From: Phymorhynchus buccinoides | Taxonomy: Eukaryota > Mollusca > Gastropoda > Neogastropoda > Raphitomidae | Assembly: GCA_017654935.2 (NCBI GenBank) | Contig: CM065690.1 | Location: 9,600,906-9,664,905, forward strand | Length of the DNA: 64,000 nucleotides | Direction of reading: 5' to 3' | In this document: in pieces, positions 38,325 to 51,033 of the stretch | Layout: each line of letters begins with the position of its first letter | Position numbering within the stretch: the first letter of the stretch is position 1 | Notes under the pieces: generated by a model | Database searches by the model: none | Seen by the model: only the letters and a program-made list of their open reading frames with translations | What the model was told of the DNA's origin: nothing | Made by a program: the position numbers and the translations under genes

Positions 38325-41300
38325 ACTGACAGACAATGAGAGAGAAAGAGAGAGAGAGAAGAGAGCAGATGAATAACCATTATTAACACATGTTTGTGTG
38401 TGTGTGTTTGTGGGTGTATGTGTGTGTGTTGTAGATCTGGGTGACGTGGAGAACATCACAGACCCCCTGAGCAAGGTGAAGGCCGGCCTGGTGGCTGACA
38501 AGGGACAGGTGCAGCTCAAGGCTGTTCATGTGCGTGCCAAGCTGGTGGATCTGGCGGCCCAGGTATGTCGGTGCTAGGCATTCCCTTACGCGTAGACTGT
38601 GTTGCTGAATTGCCTCTTTCTGCTCTGAAAATTAGGTGGATGATCTTGTCTCTGTGGTCACACTCAGCCTTCATTCTTCTTACTATCATCTACTATTGTT
38701 ATGCCTTATTGGCCCATTCTCCTGCCCTTTTACCCCCAAAAAAGTCCAAATATTTGTTATAAGTTTGAGCTCCTCTAATGTGATGGCTGAATGCAGTAGG
38801 GGAGACCAGTGAAAACTGAAAACCGGACACATACGTACCTCAGCTCACCCATTATGGCCATATGGTTTGAGAACGCGGAAGAATAAGAATCGCCACTTCC
38901 AGATTTATTTCAATGATGGAAGATAGAGGGAGAGGAATGAAGCTTGAAAGAAAGAAAAGAAGGAAAAGAGAGAAACAAACAAAAAAGGAAGGAAAAAAAG
39001 AAGGAAAACATTTTTTTGCATTTATCTTGATGCGATTTCATAGAAAGAGCGAGAGAGAGATAGAAAGAAAGAAAAGAAGTAAAAAAAACACCCCAAAAAC
39101 TTAAAATAGAACTACATCCGAACTTCAATCTCCTGTCACACAGGTGGTGGTTCTGCAAGAGTACCACAACCAGAGCCCCACAGCCATCGAGGCGAAGTAC
39201 GTGTTCCCCCTGGGGGAGGGCGCGGCGGTGTGCGGCTTCGAGGCCTTCATCAACGACAAGCACGTGGTGGGCCAGGTCAAGGAGAAGGAGACCGCCCACA
39301 GAGAGTACAAGCAGGCCATCAGTGAGGGCCACGGGGCCTACCTCATGGACCAGGATGAGGAGACGCCGGTAAGGATGCAATATGAAACAATGCGGTATAG
39401 TACAGTATCGTGCAATACAAAACAGTGCGGTATAGTACAGTATCGTGCAATACAAAACAGTGCGGTATAGTACAGTATCGTGCAATACAAAACAGTGCGG
39501 TATAGTACAGTATCGTGCAGTACAAGTACAGTGCGGTATATGGTACAGTATTGTGCAATACAAAACAGTGCGGTATAGGTACAGTATCGTGCAATACAAT
39601 ACAGTGCGGTATGGTACAGTATCGTGCAGTACAAAACAGTGCGGTATGGTACAGTATCGTGCAGTACAATACAGTGCGGTATGGTACAGTATCAGTGCGG
39701 TATGGTACAGTATGTGCACAAATACAGTGCGGTATGGTACAGTATCGTGCAGTACAATACAGTGCGGTACAGTATCGTGCAGTACAATACAGTGCGGTAT
39801 GGTAGTACAATACAGTGCGGTATGGTACAGTATCGTGCAGTACAATACAGTGCGGTATGTATGTGCAGTACAATACAGTGCGGTATGGTACAATAATACA
39901 GTGCGGTATGGTACAGTATCGTGCAGTACAGTGCGGTATGGTACAGTATACAGTGCGGTATGGTACAGTATCGTGCAGTACAATACAGTGCGGTATGGTA
40001 CAGTATCGTGCAGTACAATACAGTGCGGTATGGTACAGTATCGTGCAGTACAATACAGTGCGGTATGGTACAGTATCGTGCAGTACAATACAGTGCGTAT
40101 GGTATGTGCAGTACAATACAGTGCGGTATGGTACAGTGCAGTACAATACAGTGCGGTATGGTACAGTATCAATACAGTGCAGTACAATACAGTGCGGTAT
40201 GGTACAGTATGGTGCAGTACAATACAGTGCGGTATGTGTACAGTATGGTGCAGTACAATACAGTGCGGTATGGTACAGTATCGTGCAGTACAATACAGTG
40301 CGGTATGGTACAGTATCGTGCAGTACAATACAGTGCGGTATGGTACAGTATCGTGCAGTACAATACAGTGCGGTATGGTACAGTATCGTGCAGTACAATA
40401 CAGTGCGGTATGGTACAGTATCGTGCAGTACAATACAGTGCGGTATGGTACAGTATGGTGCAGTAGTACAATACAGTGCGGTATGGTACAGTATCGTGCA
40501 GTACAATACAGTGCGGTATGGTACAGTATCGTGCAGTACAATACAGTGCGGTATGGTACAGTATCGTGCAGTACAATACAGTGCGGTATGGTACAGTATC
40601 GTGCAGTACAATACAGTGCGGTATGGTACAGTACAATACAGTGCGGTATGGTACAGTATCGTGCAGTACAATACAGTGCGGTATGGTACAGTATCGTGCA
40701 GTACAATACAGTGCGGTATGGTACAGTATCGTGCAGTACAATACAGTGCGGTATGGTACAGTATCGTGCAGTACAATACAGTGCGGTATGGTACAGTATC
40801 GTGCAGTACAAAACTGCGGTATGGTACAGTATGGTGCAGTACAAAACAGTGCAGTATGGTACAGTATTGTGCAGTACAATACAGTGCAAGTGCAGTACAT
40901 ACAGTGAGTGCAGTACACAGTGCAGTACAATACAGTGCGGTACAATACAGTGCAGTATGGTGCAGTATCGTGCAGTACAATACAGTGCAGTACAATACAC
41001 ACAAGCACCATCACCACACACACACACACACACACACACACAACACAACACAACACAACACAACACAACACACACACACACACACACAACACAACACAAC
41101 ACAACACAACACAACACAACACAACACAACACACACACACACAACGCACACACACACACACACACTGAATCATTTCCACAAGTCTTAAGCAGTCCTGTAC
41201 AGTCACACCTTTCGTAAAAAACATATGCCCCAATGCTTCGCCCTCCCCCCAAACCCACTTCCCTCTTCATGCACAGAGCCTTATACCATGATTCTCCCTC

Positions 41301-44300
41301 CTCAGGACGTGTTCACGGTGAGCGTGGGCAACCTGCCGCCCAGGGCCACGGTGCTGATCAAGATCACCTACGTGGCTGAACTCCAGGTGGAGGCTGAGCT
41401 CATCAGCTTCCGTCTGCCGGGCAGCGTGGCCCCCTGGAAGGAGGAGTCTGCCGCCAGAGAGAAGACGCAGGTCGGTTGTGTGCTGTACTATTGTCCTACT
41501 ACGTGTAGTCTATTGTAAGTTTGTAAATCATGTTGTCTTGCGTTTTCATGTGTGCTATTACGAAGTGTATGTTATATGCCTATTATGTTTTAGTAAGTAA
41601 GTTTTAATCTGTTGTTATCTTATGAATGTGTTGTCGTTTGTGGTATGTGGACCATGTTATCTTGTAATTTCTTATCAAGTGTATGCTATTCGTTATTTGT
41701 TATTTTCCGATTTTACTTCATGTCTGATGTTCTATTTATATTTCAATTTGTAAAGTGCACAGAGCATGCTTCTAGTGTGGAATGTTAGCGCTATACAGTC
41801 ATGGGAATTGTCCGCGAATTCGCGGATTTCCGGGAATTTGTTTTTGAAATTGTTACTAAATACTTCGTTTTTGTTACTAAATACTTCATAGTTTTTTGTC
41901 TCTGACAATTCCCATGCCTGGGTATAGCAAATAAAACTTTATTATTATTATTACTATTCGCTCAGACAGCTCAGTTTTTTTGTGGATGTTTGCACTGTGT
42001 CTGTGCTTTCCAGTTTTAAAAAAATAGCAAAATTTTCTTGCAGGATAAACTGAGCACTCACAAAGTGAAGAGCGGTCAGACTAGTGTCCAGGTTGCCGTG
42101 GAGATGCCCTTTGACATCAAGAGCCTGGAGTGTCCTACCCACCCAGTCAAGGTCAAGGTGAGCAGAGGTGAAAGGGCAAAGGTCATAAGGCGTTGTAGAT
42201 ATTGAAGCCCAGTTCATAGATTTCAGACAGGGAAAGTAAATAAATCATAAATAAATGTAAGTATGTACATAGACTCTCAAATGCACATGTATGCAAAGAC
42301 AGTAAGAGACGGAAAGAGAGAGAGAGAAGAGTAATGCAGTTGGAGAAGAGAAAAAAAGAGTTAGGGAATATAAGGGGTGGGGATGACTATTACGCAAACA
42401 TACAGTTTAGGCCCCTTGTTCGACTGCACATTTGCATATTTTCCACCATCCAGTAAAGTGTTCTCCATGTATGCTAATTCTCAAAGAGAACAACAACTTA
42501 CTGCTTGTTGTTTTGTTTGTGTGTGTGTTTTTGAGAAAGCATCTTCTAAAGCAGTGGTAAAATTGTAGTGTGGTCGAGGTACCCTATTTCGGTGGACAGT
42601 TTGATCATTACTGGCCATCACACAGCCGCAATCAAACTTCGCTGTGCAGAAAATGTACATAGATCTATGCGATCGGCGAATAGGGCAATTTTCAAGAAAA
42701 ATCTGTCAAAAATTAAAGAAAAAGAGGTGCCCTCTATACAGTTTATAAGGCGGGAAGCCCTCCTTTCAAATTGCTATTTACGAAGCACTTCCGTTTGTGC
42801 CACTTTCCTTACCTGTTGTGGTACCGGTTGGACTTTTCTTATGCGACCAAAAAAATAGAATTATGGCATTTTAACGGAACTCTGTCAAAGCGCTTGTGTG
42901 TATAAGGCGATGCTTTTTACATCTGAAAAAATGAAGGGTTCGTGGCATATCTGAAATTGGAGAAAAAGTATATCACCTTATATTCGGAAAATGACGATCC
43001 TTGAACAAATGTACAACTGTTTCCTGCTTAGTAATGTCTGTTGAGAACGGCGTCCAAGGCTCGTGAGTCCAGGGAGGGGAGGACAACTGTCAATGTACAA
43101 CTGTCAATGGACAACTGTCAATGTACAACTGTCAATGGTCAACTGTCAATGGACAACTGTCAATGGACAACTTTCAATGTTCAACTGTCAATGGGCAACT
43201 GTCAATGTACAACTGTCAATGGCGTCAATGGGTCAATGACAACTGTCAATGACAACTGTCAATGTAAACTGTCAATGCAACTGTCAATAGTCAACTGTCA
43301 ATGAAACTGTCAATGACAACTGTCAATGTCAACTGTCAATGGACAACTGTCAATGTACAACTGTCAATGGACAACTGTCAATGGACTGTCAATGTCTGTC
43401 AATGAGAACTGTCAATGGACAACTGTCAATGGACAACTGGTCAATGGACAACTGTCAATGGACAACTGTCAATGGACAACTGTCAATGTACAACTGTCAA
43501 TGGACAACTGTCAATGTAGAACTGTCAATGTACAACTGTCAATGTACAACTGTCAATGGACAACTGTCAATGTACAACTGTCAATGTACAACTGTCAATG
43601 GACAACTGTCAATGTACAACTGTCAATGGACAACTGTCAATGGACAACTGTCAATGTACAACTGTCAATGGACAACTGTCAATGGACAACTGTCAATGTA
43701 CAACTGTTTCCTGCTTAATGTCTGTCAATGACAACTGCGTCCAATGGCAACTGTCAATGGAGCTGTCAATGAGGGGTCAATGGACAACTGTCAATGTACA
43801 ACTGTCAATGGACAACTGTCAATGGACAACTGTCAATGGACAACTGTCAATGGACAACTGTCAATGTACAACTGTCAATGGACAACTGTCAATGGACAAC
43901 TGTCAATGGACAACTGTCAATGTACAACTGTTTCCTGCTTAATGTCTGCCAGAGAACGGCGTCCAAGGCGGTGGTGGAGCTCCAGGGAGGGGAGGACAAC
44001 TGTCAATGTACAACTGTTTCCTGCTTAATGTCTGCCAGAGAACGGCGTCCAAGGCGGTGGTGGAGCTCCAGGGAGGGGAGGACATCCAGGAGGGCTTCCA
44101 GCTGCTGGTGGGGCTGGCCGAGATCCATGTGCCCCGGATGTGGGTGGAGCGGCACCCGCAGTCGCCAGATCACCAGGTGAGCATATCATTTGCTGTTTGG
44201 TACTTTATAGTCACAGAGGCGTCTCTGTGAAATTTGGGTTGCTCCCACATGGAGAGCACGTCGCAGCCAGAGGCGCGCCACCCTTTTTTTGCATGCAACT

Positions 44301-47300
44301 TTTGTGTGACTGACGAGGAATGAGGGGGGGGGGTGGGTGGGTGTTGAAACAGACACAGAACATGATTGGGAAATTCCATTTCTTGACATCAAAGTCCAGT
44401 AAACTGGGATGAAGCAATGAAAACGACTGGACACTGGACACCTACACACACTGATCAGTACCTGCATTTCAACTCGAATCACCCACTACAGCAAACGCTC
44501 AATCGTCAGAACCCTCCTTCACTGAGCCCAAACCCAGTGTACCACTGAAGAAAACAAAAACAAAGAGGAATACAACATCAGAGCAGTACTCAAAACCAAT
44601 GGTTACCCCCATCCCTCCCCTGGATTTTTAACGCCTGAAATCCAAAGTATAGACAGTCCACCGATAGAAAGAACATCACCGTCAGTGCACCTTATGTGAA
44701 AGAGGTTTCAGAACATCTGGCAAGGGCTTTCAGCCAACATGGTGTTCAACTGTCACATATAACCTGTCAATTCAATCATTTCACGGGTTACAAAAGTGAA
44801 AGACAAAACAGACATGGACAAGAAAAGTGGTGTGTGTATCACATTTAATGTGATGAATGCTGTGAGGACTATATTGGGGAAACAGGAAGGCAATTAAGGA
44901 TCAGATTAAATGAGCATACTTCCAGAGCATCCTCAGCATCTTGTGAACACCTCACAACCACAGTACACCAAACTTCAAACTTCCAAACCAACATTCTGGC
45001 CACTGAACCACAACTCACTAAAAGAAAAATGAAAGAGGCCATTGAAATCAAAGGGAGGAGACCCAGCTTGAATAGAGACTTTGGATATGATTTACCCCCC
45101 ATCTACAACAGCATACTGAACTTCAATCAAACCAGCTCTGACAACAACTCAGGAGGCAAAAACAACAGCCCCAACTCCAAGATACCCAGCTCAGTATATG
45201 TTGACAAAGGCCAGCAGTAAGCTGGCTGAAAATTTCCCAAAGTATGTAATTTTCTTTTTTCTTTTCATTGACTCTGAGTTAGAACAAAACTAAGCAAGGT
45301 CTCCTTTCAATTTGATAATAATAGATAAGATAATTTCTCAGAGTTTTTTTTCTGGCAGTGAAGGAATACAGATAAATGGAAAATCTGTGTGCATTGGTCT
45401 GCACACAAAAGGTGTGTGTCTGTGTGTGTGTTTGTGTTTATGTCTATGAATATGTAATCATATGCATACGTACTCACCTGTTTGTGCAGGCGTGCATGCT
45501 GACGTTCTACCCCGAGTTTGAAGTGGGGTCGGCGGCCTGCCCTGAAATGGTCATCCTTCTGGACGTCTCCAACTCCATGAAGGGGGCGCCACTCCAGAGC
45601 GCCAAGAAGGTGGCGCTCCTCGCTCTCAGCAAAATGGACGCTGCCTGCACCTTCAACGTCATTGTGTTTGGCACTCGTGAGTGGCAGTGCTTGTTTCTGT
45701 TGCTCATGAGTGCGATTGCTTTGTTCATGTATTTGAGCGTGATGTTGTTGTTGTTGTTGTCGTACCCTGGCTTAAAGACTCCAGGGATCATCCCTACAGC
45801 CGAAGCACTTGAACACTACGGTACAAATGCGCCTGGTAGGGATGAGAACATTACGTGTGTGACCGTTTTTGATTACCCCGCCACATGGGCAGCCACACTC
45901 TGACTTCGGGGGATTTTGGATACTGATGATGTTATGCTAGGAGCTTGTCATGGCTAATGACAACCCCCGCAAACTATGCAGAGCATAGCAACATTTTGAT
46001 GTAGCCTTGGTGTTCTAGTCTATGTCAATTGGTCTGACACAGCATTAAGCCAAGGCGAAGTGTGATTGCTTTGTTGGTGTGTTTGAGTGTGATTGGTTGT
46101 GTGTTTGAGTGTGATTGCTTTGTTGGTGTGTTTGAGTGTGATTGGTTTGTTGGTGTGTTTGAGTGTGATTGGTGTGGTGTGTTTGAGTGTGATTGGTTGG
46201 TGTGTTTGAGTGTGATTGCTTTGTTGGTGTGTTTGAGTGTGATTGCTTTGTTTGAGTGTGATTGGTGTGTTTGAGTGTGATTGCTTTGTTGGTGTGTTTG
46301 AGTGTGATTGGTGTGTTTGAGTGTGATTGCTTTGTTGGTGTGTTTGAGTGTGATTGGTGTGTTTGAGTGTGATTGGTGTGTTTGAGTGTGATTGCTTTGT
46401 TGGTGTGTTTGAGTGTGATTGGTGTGTTTGAGTGTGATTGCTTGTGATTGGTGTGTTTGAGTGTGATTGCTTTGTTGTGTGTTTGAGTGTGATTGGTGTG
46501 TTTGAGTGTGATTGCTTTGTTGGTGTGTTTGAGTGTGATTGCTTTGTTGGTGTTTTTGAGTGTGATTGCTTTGTTGAGTGTGTGTTTGAGTGTGATTGCT
46601 TTGTGTGTTTTGAGTGTGATTGCTTTGTGTTTTGTTTGAGTGTGATTGGTGTGTTTGAGTGTGATTGCTTTGTGTTGTGATTGTGTGTTTGAGTGTGATC
46701 GATTTTGGCTCTCGGCTATCTCGTACCTTACTCACACCCCCTCAAATTTTCGCATTGAACACTTTCACTGAGAATTTGTGAATTCTCACTCTGTTTTTTT
46801 TCTTCTCCAGGCTACAAAGAGCTCTTTCCAAGTAGTCAGCCTCGAACTGATGCAAATGTCGCTGAAGCTGAAAAATTTATCAAGGTATGTACATGTTTGT
46901 TTTTTGGAGTTCTGTTTGCTGTATGGGTGATGAAAAATCAAGCTTGAGATGAGGAGAGAAATATTGCTGTCTGCGATGCACCTTCATGCCTGTATCCTTC
47001 ACATGTTTGCATTCAGCTGCAACACCCCTTCTACTGTCAAAACGTTTAGCACAGCTCACGAATTCACCACATTCTGACAGCATTTACTTTCGCCTGAGAG
47101 CTATTTGTTTCAAGTTATTTTCTTTCAACACGCAAGTATTCTTTTCAATGATTGTCGAAATGGATAGGGAAAGACATTACAAGTGGTATGCTACAACAAA
47201 AAACGGGATACAAACTTTGGAATGGTTTATACTGGTGATGAGTTCTAAAAATAGGCATGAACTAAAAGCAGTTAAAAACGAGTGCTGTGTTATCCGTTAT

Positions 47301-50300
47301 TATTATTATCATCTTTTTTTGTAGTCATATTTCTTCTTCTAAAAGTACTCTTCATTTTGGGTTTTTTTGATTGGAATGGGAAGGTTGTCAGTACAGACAA
47401 ACCCCTATTTTACGTGTTGCTTTGGTGTGCTTTCTGTTTGGTGCAACCACCTCTCATTTGAGACTGGATTTGTTGGCACAGATGCATTTTACTATGTAAA
47501 CGACCTCTCTTAAACAAATTTTCCTCTAAAACGTTCACTTACGACCGCCATTTTGTTGGTTTTTACTACCGTTGTTGTCGTCTGCATAGACTTGAGCAAA
47601 GGGAAACAACCACGGTCAAGGGCCTGAAAGCGGAGTCGCTTACCTTGTTGTAGAAAAGATGGCGGAAAGCGTAGGAAAAGCACGAAAACCTTCACTGACT
47701 TTGAAAAAGAAAACCTACTGACTTTGGACGAGAGTGGAGGTGATTAACAGAAGTCTGCGAAGTGAAACTGTAATACATCGATTGCACAATCCTATGGAGT
47801 TGGAAAGACCCAAATCCAGTTTTAATATGTCATGGTATGTGTGTGCATGAAGAAGAGAGTATGAACTGTGCTGAACTTTTTCTTTCTACGGCTGCCAGTG
47901 AAAACCTCCGTCATACGACCCCTCCAATTTACGACCTTTTTTGATTTTTCTTCCGGACATTTTGGAAGTCTTTGGTTGGAAATAGAGGGTTGTCAGTATC
48001 TGCATGCTCAAAGTGCTGTTAACAAAGACAATGATCCCTGTAGACATTAGTTAGGGGTGTTTGTAGATATGGGATGCACACAATAACGGGTCATATTCAT
48101 AATCCATTCAATTAGAGAATCTTGCGTGGTAGAGGGAAAAAACGTTCTGTGGACAGCTTTCTCCACGGTCAGGCTAAAGAGAACCAGTGCCACATCTTAC
48201 TGGGATAAACATATTGCCGCAATACAACATTGACCCAATTTGTTGCTTCCTCTAATAAGTAATTCATGTTTTTTCAGCAAGTAAACAACGGAAGGTATGC
48301 TTATTTTTTCTTGATGTTTATGGTTTGATCTTTTTCTGACTGTCCGGTGCATCATATTATAAGGCATGCCCCCAAACTAAAAAAACAACAAATAAGATTT
48401 TGCTTTAACAGTTTCTTAGCATAATTATTAACCCTTTCACCGCCAAAGTCGCATTTTAGCACCACAGTGATTTAACACCTATGTCATTAAAAGGCATCAA
48501 ATTGGGGTCTATTATCCAAAGACCCTATTGTCTTAGTTTTGGGAAGTAAGGATAGACCTTATTTTATATATGTCACAGAAGAATCTCCAATACTGCAGAT
48601 GGATTTTATTCTCTACCCAGGTAAATTTAATGGACATTTTTCGCTGAAATGTGGCTGGCGGTGAAAGGGTTAATCATATAATAAGGCGCAGGAGTCTCAG
48701 ACTTGAAGAAAAATATATCGCTTTATAGTCTGTAAAATACGGTATTTAATGAAAACCAACAAAACTTTGTTCAGGTTGCCTGGGCTGACATGGGAAACAC
48801 GGAGGTGTTTCGTCCCCTGCACGCTTACTTCCTCCTTCCCCCTGCAGAGGGCAGCACCAGAAACGTGCTGCTGATATCGGACGGGCACCTGAACAACGAA
48901 ACGGCGGTGCTATCCAGCGCCCGCAGGAACTACCAGAGGACCCGCATATTCACCTTCGGCGTGGGGTGAGGCAGGAAGGGAACAGTGTGGCTGTGACATG
49001 CTTGAATGTGAGAGAAAGTGTGGTGAGGCTTGAGTGAAAGGCAGGTTATTAGTGATGCAACAGTCTATGAATGCATAAGTCTGTATGTATTGACACGTGT
49101 GTGGTGTGTGTCAAGTCAAGTCAAGTCAAAATTTTATTTCCAGATGGAACATTGAATAAGCAAATAATGTGTGTGTGTGTGTGTCAAAGTCAAAGTCAAT
49201 TTTTTTATTTTCAGATGGAACATTGAATAAGCAATAATGGTTTGCTTTGTTTACATCAAGCCATCTATAACGCAACAATTAAAGAAGGAAATAAACATGA
49301 TCCCCCCACACACACACAAAAAAAAAGCATTAATAAGTTCATGCACACATACCCCCCCACCCACCCCCACTAACTTACTCTAATATGCCACACTCTTTGA
49401 CTCTGCCTTTTCCCTTTGCCTTCTATCATGTGCTATCTTTCTGACTTATTGGCCCATTCTCCTGCCTTTTGTTTTTCAAAAACAATCTTCCAAATAATTT
49501 TTCTCCTTTGAGCTCCTCCGAAATCGGAATGTGTCGGCTGTGCGCAGCGGGGAGACCAGTGAAAACTGAAAACCGGACACATACGTACTTTACCCATTAT
49601 GGCCATATGGCCTGGGAACGCGGAAGAAGAAGAAGAAGAAGAAGAAGAAGCTGCTTTTCTTTTCAGCTCCACCTGCAATGCCTACACCCTGAAAGCCTTA
49701 GCGCGGGTGTCGGCCGGTGACTACGAAATGTTCGACACCAAGGCCAAGTCCAAGTGGGAGGAGAAGGTGGCGCGCCAGCTGGCCAAGGTGGGCCAGCCGG
49801 GGCTGACGTCGGTGGCCGTGGAGTGGCGTCAGTATGACCACAACTTGCCCCCCCCTGTGCAGGCCCCGCGGCGGATCACCGCTCTGTTCAACGGCACGCG
49901 CCAGGTCGTCTACGGCTTTGTGCCCAACTGCACCATGGTGAGTCCTGGCAAACAAGGTTTGTGGGCAATGTGGTACTTTAAGCACCCCCTTCCCCTCAAA
50001 TGTTCACATTGAACATTTTCACTGAGAAGGAGCATTCTGCCATTCGTGAAAAAAAGGATAGGGTTAGGATCAGCCTAGAGCTATTGTCATGAAATTGAAA
50101 GAAGCAGACTTTGAGATTGAGAGTTGTAAACATGAGGTGGATGTCTAAAGTACATGTTTGCCCTTTTGTATCCCATGATGTTGCTGACGGCCTGATCAGC
50201 TTGACTCAGCAGGTTATCTAAGGCTTTGTGCCAAATCGTACAGTGGTGAAGATCATCAGGGCTCCCAGGGACCCCCCCATTTGGGGGTCTATGAAGTACT

Positions 50301-50863
50301 AAAATTCTAAAGGACCCTCTCAAAGTATGTGCAGGGGGTCCCAGAGATGCACTAGAAAAATTCTTTTTAGCATTCGCAATGCCACTGGGACCCTCTATCC
50401 CGCCTCTAGGACCCTCTATACTGTAAGTGAAGGAGTCCCTGGGACCCCTTGTTTTGCGGGACGATTGGGAGCCCTGGTCATGTTAAATTGGTTTTGGAAC
50501 CTTGTCTTGATTTTACAAGGAAAAAAAAAAGGAAAAGAACACTTTGCTGGTACGGCCATGTAGCAAGATCCTACGGCCTTGCCAAAAAACGATCCTCCAG
50601 GGAACCCTGATGGACTTGTCTAAATATTATGATGATTATTTGATGTAAATAATATTGTCACATGCATGAATGAACAGAAACTGAGAAGAAACACATGCTG
50701 CTTTTTCTATGCCTTTATATAGTAGGTGTCTGTACAAATAAATTAGTAGGTGTCTATAGAGTTGTGAGATGTACATTTAAATCATTCCAAGGACTATGCT
50801 AATGTTATGTAATGTTTCTGTACATTCATCATGCATGGTCACAAGAAATATTGTCTGTATTGC

Positions 50864-50901
<38 letters not shown>

Positions 50902-50951
50902 GTGTGTCGTGCGTGCGTGTGTGTGTGTGTGTGTGGTGTGTGTGTGCGTGC

Positions 50952-51033
<82 letters not shown>

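Noticed and set aside
38910..41270. Very long minus- and plus-strand open frames (up to 786 codons) with Tyr/Cys/Thr repeats
   Set aside because: They arise from the 35-bp minisatellite being stop-free in several frames on both strands; no start context, domain or splice support.
43041..44180. Open frames with [14 protein letters not shown] repeats
   Set aside because: 14-bp minisatellite; only exon 17 at the end is coding.
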